Below are positions 1 to 10,929 of a stretch of DNA of 64,000 bases, in pieces. Under the pieces are notes generated by a model. That model searched no databases. It was not told the DNA's origin and saw only the letters and a program-made list of their open reading frames with translations. A program made the position numbers and the translations under genes. The DNA is from Hordeum vulgare subsp. vulgare (Eukaryota > Streptophyta > Magnoliopsida > Poales > Poaceae): the NCBI RefSeq assembly GCF_904849725.1, contig NC_058522.1, positions 460,414,844-460,478,843 of the forward strand, given 5' to 3'. Within the stretch, counting starts at the first letter, position 1. Every line of letters begins with the position of its first letter.

Positions 1-455
1 TCTCTAAATTTTTGCTTTGAGCTCTCACACCTCTACGAATTCCTACTTCCCTATGCGAAGGGGCTTTCTATTTTCTTTATGCAATTTTTATTTTTATTTG
101 AGTCTCCATCTTCGCTTATAAAGCACCAACTAAGGGGCACTCCAATCGTACTTGAGCATTGGTTGTAGCTAATATGTGAGTGTGTTTCGTGAATGGATCA
201 ATGATTGAGCATGATGGGCTAGGGCTATCTTGCTTTAGTATTGATATTTTAGAAGGCATGGTTGCTTGTTGATATGCTTGAGTGTTAAAGTCTTCATGTC
301 AAAACTAGGCTATTGCTTTGAACCATATAAAGTCAAAATGTCCATGCTATAAACACAAGAATATGTGATGAACATGTTAGGCACATTCCACATCAAAAAT
401 TCTGTTTTTGTGATTTACGTACTCGAGGACGAGCAGGAATTAATCTTGGGGATGC
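1..455 (+). mobile_element. RT-A internal 3' end with polypurine tract
   Basis: Non-coding 3' end of the internal domain of a Gypsy-type LTR retrotransposon. It ends in a purine-rich stretch (GAGGACGAGCAGGAATTAAT then CTTGGGGATGC) directly before an LTR start at 456. The same terminal block occurs before the LTRs at 29430 and 45912. No coding potential is seen. The rest of the element lies outside the window. Confidence 0.75.
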
Positions 456-1498
456 TGATACGTCTCCAACGTATCTATAGTTTTTGATTGTTCCATGCTG
501 TTATATTATCATTCTTGGATATTTTACAATCATTTTATAGCAACTTTATATCATTTTTTGGGACTAACCTATTAACATAGTGCCCAATGCCAGTTGCTAT
601 TTTTTGCTTCACGGAAAATCAATACCAAACGAAGTCCAAATGCACCAAAACTTTTTGGAGAATTTTTCTCGGCCAGAAGACACAGGATGTGCCAAAGAAG
701 TGCCTCGGGGGGTGCTCCGAGGGGAGCACAACCCACCAGGGTGCGCCTAGGAGCCCAAACTCACCTTGGTGGGTTGTGCCCACCTCGGTGGCCTCCCACA
801 CCGCCTCTTCGCTCTATAAATATCCAGATATTCCAGAAACCCTAGGGGGTCGGCAAAAAAATGTTCCAGCCGCCGCAAGTTCCAGAACCACGAGATCCAA
901 TATAGAGCCCTTTTCCAGCACTCCGCCGGAGGGGAACACGACCACAAAGGGGTTCATCATCCTAATTGGTGCCTCTTAGATGATGCATGAGTAGTTCACC
1001 TCAGACCCACGGGTCTGTAGACAGTAACTATACGTCTTCTTCCCTCTTTGTTTCTCAATACAAGGGTCTCTTGGAGATCTATTTGATGTAATGACTTTTT
1101 GCGATGTGTTTGTTGGGATCCTATGAACTGTGGGTTTATGGCCAGATTTGCCTTGATTTAATATCTATTCTTAATTATTATAGCCTCATATTTCTTCTCC
1201 GATATTTGGATTTTGTTTGACCAACTTGATCTATTTATCTTGCAATGGAAAGATGTGCTTTGTGATGGGTTCGATCTTGCGGTGTCCTTTCCCAGTGACA
1301 TAAGGGGCATCAAGGCACTCATGTATCGTTGCTATCTAGGATAAAAAGATGGAGTCTGTTCCTACATTAATAGATCTTGTCTACATTATGTCATCTTTCT
1401 TATTGCATTACTTTGTTTTTCCATAAATTTAATACACTAGATGCATGCTGGATAACGGTCGATGTGTGTAGTAATAGTAGTAGATGCTGGATAACGCA
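456..1498 (+). mobile_element. RT-A 3' LTR, truncated
   Basis: The LTR begins TGATACGTCTCCAACG, the start typical of a large group of Triticeae Gypsy elements. It follows the polypurine tract immediately, so it is a 3' LTR. It carries a TATA box (TATAAATA, 815-822). The common LTR motif with the repeated 'agtaatagtagtaga' is near 1470-1487. The sequence departs from the family pattern at about 1490-1500, so the terminal few hundred bases are missing. Open frames inside it (for example 587-979) are not genes. Confidence 0.75.
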
Positions 1499-1499
1499 A

Positions 1500-1830
1500 A
1501 TGAAAAAAAACTCGTTTTCTAATTTTTTTTGCGAGAGGTATTGTTTTGCTTCCACGAGAGGCACGATTTTACCTTCGCGAGAGGCACGATTGTGCCTCTC
1601 GGAAAGGAAAAAAACACGCCTTTTGTGTTTTCCGCGAGAGGCACGATTTTGCTTGCATGAGAGGCATGCCCTCGAAAAGGAAAAAACGCGTTTTCTTAAA
1701 AAAAATCATGAGAGGCACGATTTTGCCTTCGTGAAAGGCACGGCCGTGCCTTTCGGTAAGGAAAAAACGTGATAAAACGTGTTTTCTTTTTTTCCTATCA
1801 CGAGAGGCATGGTTTCTTTTCATAAAAAGA
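1500..1830. repeat. Short palindromic tandem repeats (GAGAGGCACG)
   Basis: Repeats built around GCGAGAGGCACGATTTTGC, alternating with A-rich spacers and CGTTTT-type stretches. Two copies form perfect palindromes: 1578-1601 (10-bp arms around GATT) and 1733-1754 (arms meeting directly). Similar tracts are known to me as an unclassified Triticeae repeat. No gene is seen. Confidence 0.6.
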
Positions 1831-2279
1831 AATCGTTAAAACATGAGATCTAGTTTGGAATATCTCGATGCGGAAACCCAACGATGACAACGGTTCGATA
1901 TTTGGACGTACGGTGTATGAGCACCACGGGTACTGCGCCCGTTACACGCGTCGGGTTGGAACTTGGCCACAGTTGCCGGTAAGTTTGGGCTGGGTGGAGC
2001 GCGACCGCGTAGTGCAAATCCGCCGTGAAAAACTTCAACCCAAAATTCACAACGGTTCGATTGCAGGCCGTGCAAAGCCCGGGAGCGTTCCAAGGTCGTC
2101 CGCGAGCCAGCCCGTTGCCGGATCGATCAGCCAACCCATCACCCACCCGGCTACCCCCTTCCTGCCAGGATATCTCCCCCGTCTCGCCGTCTCCACCTAT
2201 CACCCTCGTCGTCCCCCACTCCAGCCTCGTCGCCGGCGATGACCGCGCCTCCCCAGACGCACACCCCATCCCCGCGCAC
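1831..2279. other. Upstream region of the DnaJ zinc-finger gene
   Basis: Sequence that turns GC-rich toward 2.0 kb, leading into exon 1 of the gene at 2280. The frame of exon 1 is open back to an ATG at 2025, but the residues encoded there look like untranslated sequence. The string AACGGTTCGAT occurs twice (about 1889 and 2050). No clear TATA box was found. Confidence 0.4.
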
Positions 2280-5200
2280 ATGAACCCTCCGCACACCGTC
2301 CCGGCGCGCATGAATCCCCCGAACCCCACCCCGCTCCTCTCCCTGCGCCCCAGCAACCCCGCCGTCCCCCGCCCCCGCCGCCCCCACCCGCCCCGCCCGG
2401 CGGCCGCCAACACCACCGGCGCCGCGTCGCCGCAGGAATGGTTCCGCCCGCGCCGCCCGACCGACTCCGATCCCTCCACCTCCGGCGGGCGCGTCGCCGC
2501 GCGCGACCCCGGCGTGCGCGTCAAGGCCAAGGACGGCGCCGAGGAGAGGAAGGGGGAGCGTAAGCGGAGATGGTGGGAGCGCTGGTCCAGGGACAAGGAG
2601 AGCTACCTGGTCGACGACGTGGAGCCGCTCCCGATGCCGTTGACCATCCCGGGGACCGAGCCGATGTCGCGGGAGGAGCTCGACCGCCGCCTCAGCTGCG
2701 ACGTGAAGATCGATGTGGGTGCCCGGTCGCGGTGTTTCTGTTTCTCTTGCTGTTTTGGGGTTGGATGTGGTGCCAATTCTGACATGTTTGTTTGTGTGGC
2801 TTTGGATTGCAGGAATGCAAGATGGTTTCGTACGAGTGGACGGGCAAGTGCCGGAGCTGCCAGGGGTCGGGATTGGTGACCTACTTCAGGAAGAAGGGGA
2901 AGGAGACCATCTGCACGTGTGTGCCGTGCGCCGGCATTGGTGAGATTTCTTGGTCTTCAATTCATTACTCAGCTTTGTTCTTATCGTTAGGAATAGCACC
3001 GGCGAAAGGAATGGGAGATAGCAAGGCTCGCTATCTTGCTAGATTGTTAGAAGTTAATGCTTTAGCTTGAGTTAAGGCTTGTGATTTGCGACCATGTGTG
3101 ATGTTGCCGTGATGAATTCTTACTTCGGGAAGATAATTTGCCATATAACCTCGACCAGCAGCAAAGCTGTTACTGGTGGAAGCCAGACGTGGTTATCAAA
3201 ATATGAACCTCCATCTCTGTTTTTAAGTTGCACAAGCAATACTATAGATATTTCTGATATGGCAATGGCACCAAGTTCATGACGATCGAGCATATAACTG
3301 TTGGTGCTACAGTGATAAAAAAAACTCACATTTAGGACTGGATCAGTAGACCTTGGGTAATTGCAGCGAAGTCAATAAATTTTGTGGTACTCCAGAGTCA
3401 ATTAAGGATTCATAAGAAAACTGTGACACTCTAATAGTTGGTGCACAAAAAACGCTATACTCCTGATGGAAGCTGAACCTGAATTAAACATCTTAGTTGC
3501 AGTCCTAGCAGAGGTCGCAATACTGATGACAGCTGATATATTTATTTATTTGTTTTTAATCAAAAGAATATATTTAACACAATGTGAGATTGGGTACTGC
3601 ATAAACTGCATACAGTGCCACAATTATGTAGCTCTTGACATGTGATGGATAACTAGTCAATTATGTGACAACTGGGACTTCTGTTAGCCTAGAATTCAAT
3701 ATGCATTAATCTCTTGTATCTATTCAGGAATAACTGGGTTTCTAAGCTATCTTATGTAAATGTAACAGTAGGATGTGGGCATTTCACGGATATACCAATG
3801 ATATAGCAATGTTCCAACAAAAGAACAATCATGGAAATGTGTTCTACAAAAACTAAGAAAATTGACAAATCTGCCAGAGAATATTAGTTATAACAACAAA
3901 GGAAAACATCTGATACTTAATTCTCTGGACATTATGGTTAATGACAGATAGCTGGCAGATGTTATTTGTGTTTCCAATCTATGAAGGTGCATCCTGGTCA
4001 TGGAGTTCTCTTTGATTTGCATAACATGGCAATATTATCTTATAAAGAAATTAATAAAATGCAAGCAAATGATATAGCAATGTTCCAACAAAAGAACAAT
4101 CATGGAAATGTGTTTTACAAAAACTAAGAAAATGGATAAATCTGCCAAAGAATATTAGTTATAACAACAAAGGAAAACATCTGATACTTAATTCTCTGGA
4201 CATTATGGTTAATGACAGGTAGCTGGCAGATGTTATTTGCGTTTCCAATCTATGAAGGTGCATCCTGGTCATGGAGTTCTCTTTGATTTGCATGACATGG
4301 CAATATTATCTTATAAAGAAATTAATAAAATGCAAGCAAATAAGGATTCCTGCATACCTCCTGCACCTTCTTTGTATACATACCCCTCTTATTTCCATAT
4401 CCCCCCCCATCCCCACCCCACTCCCTTCACCCGAGTTGTGCTACTGAAAACAATAGCATGTCACCAGTTCCCATCTTACGAGCCTTGTCTTTCTACAGAC
4501 TCTCCCCATCTCTTGTATGTTAAACAACAACAACAACAACAACAGCCCAGCCTTTCAGTCCCAAACAAGTTGGGGTAGGCTAGAGTTGAAACCCATAAGA
4601 TCTCGAAGCCAAGTCATGGCTCTGGAACGTGGATAGCTAACTTCCACGCACCCCTGTCCATGGCTAAGTCTTTGTCGATATTCCAAACCTTCAGGTCTCT
4701 CTTAACGGACTCCTCCCATGTCAAGTTTGGTCTACCACGACCCCTCTTAACATTCTATCTCTTGTATGTTAAAGAGTAAAGAAAATATTTCTCACGCAAT
4801 TTTTTACACCTCTCATGCCGCTGGAAAATATAATTGTTTTTATTGTAACTGCAATACTCTCTATATTTGATTAATCTTTATTTACTAGATATAATTGTAT
4901 CGCTTTGTGATAGCCTGGCTTGGGATTATAGACTACTCATATCAATAAGGAATTCCTTCTTTTTCGGGAGCCCATTCGAACAGAACTCCTAGGTTAAGCG
5001 TGCTCGGCTTGGAGTTGTTCTAGGATGGGTGACCGACCGGGAAGTTGATCCCGGGTGCGCATGAGTGAGGACAAAGTGCGCAGAAAAGACTAGTATTGAT
5101 ATGTGGGGCCAGTCTAGATCCCGCCAGGGGTAACGACCGTGCTCTAGTTATTCTATTTCTCTCTTGATCAATTTGCACACTATAATCTTGCGCCAGCAAA

Positions 5201-6688
5201 ATAAGGAGTCAAGATTCTTTTCACCCTCCTTATTATTGACATAATTTCTTGTTTTTTATTTTATTTAATAGGATTGATCTGGGATTTTTTAGCCTTAAAA
5301 ACAATGAATTGCCTGGAATGCCACTGGTTATTTATAATTTTATATTTTACATAGATAAGACATGTATTTTGATTACTAGTAAAATTGCATATAAACTAAA
5401 GAAATATCAAGAATGGCACACATTATTATGCAGACCCTCCACTAAATGCCGCACGTACTGCACATATTCATTCTTCTCAAAAGTCAAAATTTTGGTATTA
5501 GGTAGTATGGCTACCCATACACCTTCTGCCGATTATTGTACCCCAAAATTCTTTTAAGTTGATTATTGTCCTCCTAATTTCAATAGAAAGTGCCCAAGAA
5601 CCTAGAAACGAGCAGAAAAGCAAAAGTAGCAAATATGACAACAGGGAGTGTGAATTTGGGATTTTGGGGTAGTGGGAACTTCGATAGGATTTGAGTCCTC
5701 GATCAGCTCATCATAATCTAAGCCAGTTAGCCATACATGTGGAACTTGACAGTTTTGGTTTTTTTACTTTTCTCCATTCCAATTACTGCCGATGTTGACT
5801 TCAATCTGAAAGGATCTAGGATTAGGGATGTAAATGGCAAATAAGTGGCAGCCACAAGTCCCATTTATTTAGCTTTTTCTAGCTTCATAGTTCATTTTCT
5901 TCGGAAAAAAACAATTTTTTGAACTACTAGATAATAAGTGGGTTTAAATGGGATTAAATGGGACCCACTTCCCATCCCTATCTAGGATCCCTTGATTCAT
6001 GGTGCAGCTCCACCTGTTCTGGCTCGCTTGAATTGGTTTACAGACATCAGATTCCCCGAGCCTAACCAAGGGTAGTGGGAGGTTATGCTATATCTTACAG
6101 ACTATCGAAAAATGCTAAAAGTACAAACTATAATGCAATCAAGACGTGTAAAAAAAAAGGGGGGGGGGTCTTAATCTGAACCAATTGCATTGATATGGCA
6201 CCCTGAGAATGTATCAAATGTTGGACTTAACTATAAAGGTGTGATACTAACTAATAACGACCACAACTACTACTGCAGCTATTCTGACCTGATACATGGA
6301 AGGTAAAACTCCTGAGGAGATGTGCACAAGACCTGGAGGTGTCTTACATAATTGTGTTCCTTTTTTGTGGATGAGTAGTTGTCATGATTGTTGGCTGATG
6401 CTGCCAAATCGTGTAGGCTTTGTTCGTCATTGAACAATAAATAGCTCAGGCTAATCAGACCTGCCAGTAGAGCTTGTGGGGATAAATTCTTGACATCTTG
6501 TTTATACCATGGTCCCTTTTTTTCTGCTATGGCATTCAGTACATTCCTTCTGGAAGAGATATAGGTGCTGACTTCTTTTTGTGCCTGTTGGCCGGCATCT
6601 TGTTTGTTTTGTAGGGTACGTTCGGAAAATTACATACCGAGAGGGAGCTGAAAATCTGGACGAGTTAGACAATGGTAGACCACCATAA
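2280..6688 (+). CDS. DnaJ-type zinc-finger (CxxCxGxG) protein, three exons
   Basis: Small plant protein related to the cysteine-rich zinc-binding domain of DnaJ but without a J domain; such proteins act as chaperone or thiol-redox factors, often in plastids. Exons are 2280-2714, 2813-2939 and 6615-6688. All junctions are GT-AG and the phases fit (0, then 1), giving 211 residues. Two CxxCxGxG motifs are visible, at C158-C161 and C181-C184, half the number in a full DnaJ domain. The domain core reads [14 protein letters not shown]. The last exon gives [17 protein letters not shown] and a stop, a tail typical of this plant family. Residues 1-70 are rich in P, R, A and S and lack acidic residues at the start, consistent with a transit peptide. 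In-frame ATGs at 2310 and 2025 are alternative starts. Intron 2 is 3.7 kb and carries several repeats. I infer the gene is intact; its substrate is unknown. Confidence 0.85.
3800..4341. repeat. 271-bp tandem direct duplication in intron 2
   Basis: Unit 1 is 3800-4070 and unit 2 is 4071-4341, head to tail with no spacer and equal length. They differ at only a handful of positions by eye (for example TTCTACAAA against TTTTACAAA). It lies wholly inside intron 2 of the DnaJ zinc-finger gene. Confidence 0.9.
4523..4755 (-). mobile_element. RTE-type LINE 3' end
   Basis: On the minus strand this reads as the end of an RTE-clade LINE ORF ([23 protein letters not shown], then AMDRGAWK), a short 3' region and a (TTG)n tail. 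The tail is visible on the plus strand as (AAC)n at 4523-4543. This short 5'-truncated form, ending in trinucleotide repeats, is common in grass introns. It lies antisense in intron 2 of the DnaJ zinc-finger gene. Confidence 0.8.
4906..5135 (+). mobile_element. Cassandra-like TRIM LTR with 5S rRNA-derived segment
   Basis: Starts TGTGATAGCC, as expected for the LTR of a Cassandra-type terminal-repeat-in-miniature element. Bases 4971-5046 resemble the 3' part of 5S rRNA (CAGAACTCC, AGGTTAAGCGTGCT, CTAGGATGGGTGACC, GGGAAGT), including the internal control region that RNA polymerase III uses. The end is not a clean CA, so it is a diverged or truncated solo LTR. It is not a functional 5S gene. Confidence 0.75.
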
Positions 6689-7257
6689 TTTGTTGGTGCT
6701 GTCTGTTTGAGGGCGGTAATTTTATTAACTGGTGCTGAATAGATTGTGTTTACTACATGCGATTCTTTTCACTACACAATTTCTATTTCAGGCATGGTAC
6801 AGGAAAGGATGCCATTCTTTAAGATTGTAAAATTTTATTTTCTGTCTAGTTATTCCACCACCCTTGTTCTCCACTTATTACGGATGTATGATCAAAATTC
6901 ACAAAGAAGGAAAGAATAAAATATAAGAGATTTCTTGGACCAGTTCTCAAAGAACCTTTTGGCATGTATTGCCCCGATCAGCTTAGATGAGATTCTTGCT
7001 TTGCGACGTTTATCTGGTCCATCTTTGCCCTCTTTTCTGGTTCGAGGTTCTCCTTTGGGCGCAAGTTCTGGAGGAATCCCAACTTCTGCAACTTTCTGCA
7101 GCTATCAGGCATTTGTATTCCGGTCACCCTTAGCTCTGTTCAGCACACAACAGTACCTATAAACCTTCATCAAGGGCACGCAGAAGCTGCCTGGGAAGAC
7201 AGACCAGTTATAGCCTTCTCCATCACCTGGTGGTAGCTGCAGCAAACCATCTGCAAC
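6689..7257. other. Spacer between the zinc-finger and CML genes
   Basis: 570 bp holding the 3' end of the zinc-finger gene and the promoter and 5' UTR of the calmodulin-like gene. AAATATAAG near 6918 is a possible TATA-like element but lies far from the start codon. The 75-residue open frame at 6935-7162 has no recognisable family and is probably chance. Confidence 0.4.
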
Positions 7258-7809
7258 ATGTCGCACCTGAGCATCCTGACGTTCAAATACAACCTAGCGA
7301 AGCTCCGGTTCAAGCCCGCCCGGCCGACCGGACGGCTGCTCTCCTCCAGGGACCGGCAGCAGTCCGACCTGATGATGTACAAGCCTGATGACGAGGAGAT
7401 GGCCAAGGTGTTCGACAAGATCGCCGGCGAGCCTGGCCTGATCTCGAGGAGCGACCTCCAGGCGCTCCTGCAGAGGTTTGACAAGGCCGATGCCGTGGGC
7501 GAGGCGCGGCGGATGGTCTGCGCCGCCGACAGCAACAAGGACGGGTACATGGACCTGGAGGAGTTCATGGAGGTGCACAAGAACGGCGTCCTGCTAGGGG
7601 ACATACGCCGGGCCTTCTTCGTGTTCGACAGGGACAGGGACGGCAGGATCACGGCCGAGGAGGTGATGGACGTCCTGCGCAAGCTCGGGGACAGCTGCAG
7701 CCTCGAGGACTGCCGGAAGATGGTGAAGGAGATCGACAGGAACCATGATGGGTACGTCGACATGGATGACTTCATGGCCATGATGACTCGCCCAAGGAAG
7801 AGGATGTAA
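7258..7809 (+). CDS. Calmodulin-like EF-hand protein (CML), 183 aa
   Basis: Single-exon calcium sensor of the plant calmodulin-like family. Three canonical EF-hand loops are visible: residues 91-102 (DSNKDGYMDLEE), 124-135 (DRDRDGRITAEE) and 160-171 (DRNHDGYVDMDD). Each has D at position 1, G at 6 and an acidic residue at 12. The first EF-hand, around residues 50-75, has lost its calcium ligands (IAGEPGLISRSD). The N-terminal 40 residues are basic and lack a clear membrane segment. The start follows an in-frame leader and gives the normal length for a four-lobe CML. The coding region is GC-rich like other grass CMLs. A second EF-hand gene lies 4 kb downstream on the same strand. Role: binds Ca2+ and, by family analogy, target proteins in stress or developmental signalling; targets cannot be told from sequence. 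Confidence 0.92.
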   Translation: MSHLSILTFKYNLAKLRFKPARPTGRLLSSRDRQQSDLMMYKPDDEEMAKVFDKIAGEPGLISRSDLQALLQRFDKADAVGEARRMVCAADSNKDGYMDLEEFMEVHKNGVLLGDIRRAFFVFDRDRDGRITAEEVMDVLRKLGDSCSLEDCRKMVKEIDRNHDGYVDMDDFMAMMTRPRKRM

Positions 7810-7906
7810 CATTTGTGGTCAAGCAAAACCTACGTCTGTTACCAACGCTGGTTTAGCTCGTCTCTATTGCGTGTAGCAAAAACTGAAACTTGTAAACGCC
7901 AGGAAG

Positions 7907-7915
7907 AATAATAAA
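7907..7915 (+). terminator. Putative poly(A) signal of the CML gene
   Basis: AATAATAAA about 100 bases after the stop codon at 7809, the only strong near-upstream-element match in the 3' flank. Plant poly(A) signals are loose, so this is tentative. Confidence 0.4.
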
Positions 7916-8404
7916 GTAAACAGACGCCTTGTGCTTCTAATCTTAAACCAGCACATATGACAGATTATTCGTTGGAAATAAGGCCAAGAAATGAAAAATA
8001 CATATGCTCGGCTGCATGGATAAACTGCATACAAGTGCAGCGTGAAGCTCATGTTCGAAGTTTTGACCAATTATTGGTTGCATCTAAAAAAGGGTTTCGA
8101 CCATGTGGAGATTAGTTACTGTCTGACGGAAATAACTGTGGTCTGATCATGAAACACTTTATTGTGTAAGTTGACTTGGAAATATGAAAATGAGGGTGGT
8201 CTCCTACAGGAGGAAATGATTAGAGCTAAGCACCTTGCAAAAGGTATACATTGCTTCTCACTCTTCTCATTCACAATATATCATGGAGGTCAAATATACT
8301 CCCTTGACTTAACTTTGTACTAATTTTATAAAATAAGTATAAAGTTGAGTTACTTAACAGAAAAAGTATGTTTTTTTAGTTCTGTTGACAAAGGGTTGTA
8401 GGTG

Positions 8405-8882
8405 ACGGTACAAAACATGATTCTGAGAGGATGCATGGATAGGACACAAACCTTTGCGTCAAAGATTTGTTAGGTTGTACTCCCTCCGTTTCAAAATATA
8501 AGACCTTTTAAAGATTTCATTAGAAGACTACATACGAAGCAAAATGAGTGAATCTATACTTTAAAATATGTCTATATACATCCGTATGTAGTTCATAGTG
8601 CAATCTCTAAAATGTCTTCTATTTAGGAACGGAGGGAGTACATTCTTCTTTCTCTGGACCATATTATTATTGTAAGCAACCGGATTTCGCAGACGGTTGA
8701 CGCTTTGAGATTTAAAAGATCCTGAGAGGCAAAAAACATGATTCTGAGAGGGTGCATACGTAGGACAGAAATCTTCGCGTCAAACATTTGTTATGTCATA
8801 CAGTCTTTTTCTGAACCATAATATTAATGTTAGGTTATACAGATTTGTTAGGATGCTTTGAGATTTAGAAGACTCCTAAGGC
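8405..8882. repeat. Diverged direct repeat, one copy carrying a MITE
   Basis: Copy 1 (about 8405-8710, including the MITE at 8480-8638) and copy 2 (about 8727-8882) share AACATGATTCTGAGAGG, then GGACA, GCGTCAAA, a TTGTTA block, CTGAACC/CTGGACC and GCTTTGAGATTTA. Copy 2 has no MITE. Confidence 0.7.
8480..8638. mobile_element. Stowaway-type (Tc1/Mariner) MITE
   Basis: 159-bp element with terminal inverted repeats CTCCCTCCG...CGGAGGGAG, flanked on both sides by the TA target duplication (8478-8479 and 8639-8640). The interior contains the typical AAAATATAAGACCTTTTAAAG stretch. It is non-coding and intact by structure. Confidence 0.95.
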
Positions 8883-8989
8883 TTGAGACGCAGCCAATGT
8901 GGCAGAGCCTCCAGGAGCTATAGTCGCAAGTAATGCTGACAGATGAAAGGTGAAATGATTTTCTTTTAAAAGAAGGATAAACCCCGGTT

Positions 8990-9230
8990 TGCGCATCACA
9001 AATATAAGGCGTATTATTTTTTAAAAAAGTTGAACTCTTCTAATTTTGACCAAGTTTAGAGACAAAAATAGAATACCAAATCATTATCACTAGATTCACC
9101 ATGAAATATATTTGAATATTTCATATATTTAGTATTGTAAATATTTATATATTTTGTTGTAAAGTTGGTCAAACATAAATAACCTTTGACTTAAAAAAAC
9201 AATACACCTTATATTTAAAAACAGAGGGAG
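8990..9230. mobile_element. Second Stowaway-like MITE, left end degraded
   Basis: The interior matches the TTGACCAAGTTTAGAG / AAAGTTGGTCAAA inverted arms seen in Triticeae Stowaway elements. The right end is ACAGAGGGAG followed by TA (9231-9232). The left terminus has lost the CTCCCTCCG motif; only ATATAAGGCG remains near 9002. Confidence 0.7.
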
Positions 9231-9756
9231 TAATATTGAACAAGTCAGCTTTTGCAGAAAAAAAAAGGCCATCCTAGGCAAGCTCCGCAACAAAATCATA
9301 TAATCCTATCAGCCAACCGTCTGGTGATATATCAACAGATAGAGGGTGCACTACTCCAAGCACTTGCGGAGGAGTTCAATGGGGGCCGCCACGTCTTGAT
9401 TCGGCATCAATTTTTATATACGTATAAGCACATATATTTTCTTCACGGGAATACCTAAGCATATACGGCTTGTTGATTTAACACCACACTGAACAAAAGT
9501 TAGTTGGAAGCACACAAGTTAGATCGGAAGCACACAAGCAGTCAGCTTGATTGATATGCTGCCTAGCACATGCACATCCAACCGCGTAGACGTACGCGAA
9601 CTAGCTTGCTTCGGCTGAACAACGACCGGATTGATTCTGTCAGTGGCTTGGAACTGTCGTAACTTGGCGACCATAAAACAGAACAAGAAATTTTGTTGGT
9701 GCGTGTAACTTGCATTTTGGCTTCTCTTTTTTAACTTGTGTATAAGAGTACGTACA

Positions 9757-9867
9757 TGACAGACTTGCCTTTTTTAGATAGCTCATTATCCATGTCAAAT
9801 GATATGACTGACTTGCCTTTCTTTAGATAGCTAACCATCCATGTCAAATGGTATTGACTGACTTGCC
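9757..9867. repeat. Short tandem repeat, ~49 bp, 2.3 copies
   Basis: TGAC(A/T)GACTTGCC starts at 9757, 9805 and 9855, each of the first two followed by TTTAGATAGCT and CCATGTCAAATG. No coding role is seen. The flanks (9233-10290) hold nothing else that I can name. Confidence 0.7.
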
Positions 9868-10294
9868 GTCCGGGACTTAGGAAGATTTTCAGAAGGAGGT
9901 AGGGCAGTGCCATTGCATGCGTCTTCTAGACACCATTGAAAGCTTTAATATGAATTGACTATTATTATTTTTGCATCATTTTTTTAGTTGACAGTATGCC
10001 ACACCTTAAATTGTTTTTGTCCTCCGCCTCTAACTCCAAGACAACGCCTTCAAGAAGTAATCATTGGTCGCAAACTAGTATTGGATGGTCCAACTAGATG
10101 TTAGAGCAAGGGGAAGCACATCTTCCGACCAACACCTTCAACAAGGTAATGACATGTGGGTGTCAACAATGTCCGATCAAGCTCTGGAAAGCTAGATCAT
10201 GGATTATTGACAAGTTCTAAATTTTCTCACTTGAGTCTGTGTACCTTATAACTAGGAGTCGACTTCCCTTTCAAGCAAACGTGGGTTTCAAGTT

Positions 10295-10545
10295 TTCACT
10301 GAAATTAGAGGTGTTTTCTTGGTTGGTGATAAACGATAAATCCTATCATGAAATAATTCCTTGAAATGTGGGTGGCATGGTTCTGACATTCGTTAGCTCT
10401 GTGGCACTCACAAAACGATGGAGCATTTGTTCTTTCCTTGTCCCCTGGCTAAATATCTGTGGAATGTAGCTAGTCTAGCTTTAGGTATCTATGCTAAACG
10501 TGAGAATTTCAATGAGTGCATTGGTTTTAAACCTACACTGGCCGA
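10295..10545 (+). pseudogene. LINE reverse-transcriptase zinc-binding domain remnant
   Basis: Fragments of the zf-RVT domain that follows reverse transcriptase in plant L1-type LINEs. KLEVFSWLVIND at about 10301 is followed, after a frame change, by CGTHKTMEHLFFPCPLAKYL from about 10400. The Cys/His spacing and the EHLFF-CP-A-LWN pattern are typical. Frameshifts and stops break it. The T- and G-rich stretch to about 10930 may be the tail of the same element. Confidence 0.65.
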
Positions 10546-10929
10546 TATAAAAGGTCCACCTTCGTTGCAACGAATACATGATAGACTAATACATGTTCAC
10601 AAACTTGAAAAATATTACCCTAGTAGGGGTTGATGAATAGTGAGTTCATAATGGAAATTTTCTTTGATGGAGTGGGCATACCTATAGGCTATAGCTTTGC
10701 TTGTGGATGTCTTTGTGCCTGTTGTAAGTCAGAGAAGACCCTGGAAGTCATGTTTCTGATATGCTACGTTTTCATGTTTTTCAGAAACTGCAGTGTTTTT
10801 TCTTTCTTTCAGTTTTTGGGGGTCCTGTGTGGATGCGCCTGGACTTGATTGTTCGTCGTGGTGTGGATGTGTATAAGACGGTTCAATTTCTTGAATGAAA
10901 TTGGTGGGGTTCCTTTCCTCGAAAAAACC

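Noticed and set aside
587..979. 130-residue open frame in the RT-A LTR
   Set aside because: Lies across the LTR promoter and leader; equivalent LTRs in the window do not keep the frame.
1850..2596. 248-residue minus-strand open frame opposite exon 1 of the zinc-finger gene
   Set aside because: GC-rich shadow of a real exon; Gly/Arg-rich and without family resemblance.
4971..5046. A 5S rRNA gene
   Set aside because: Only the 3' part is present, with mismatches, and it sits in a Cassandra-like LTR.
5249..5557. 102-residue open frame in intron 2 of the zinc-finger gene
   Set aside because: AT-rich, Lys/Phe/Ile-rich composition, no family, intronic.
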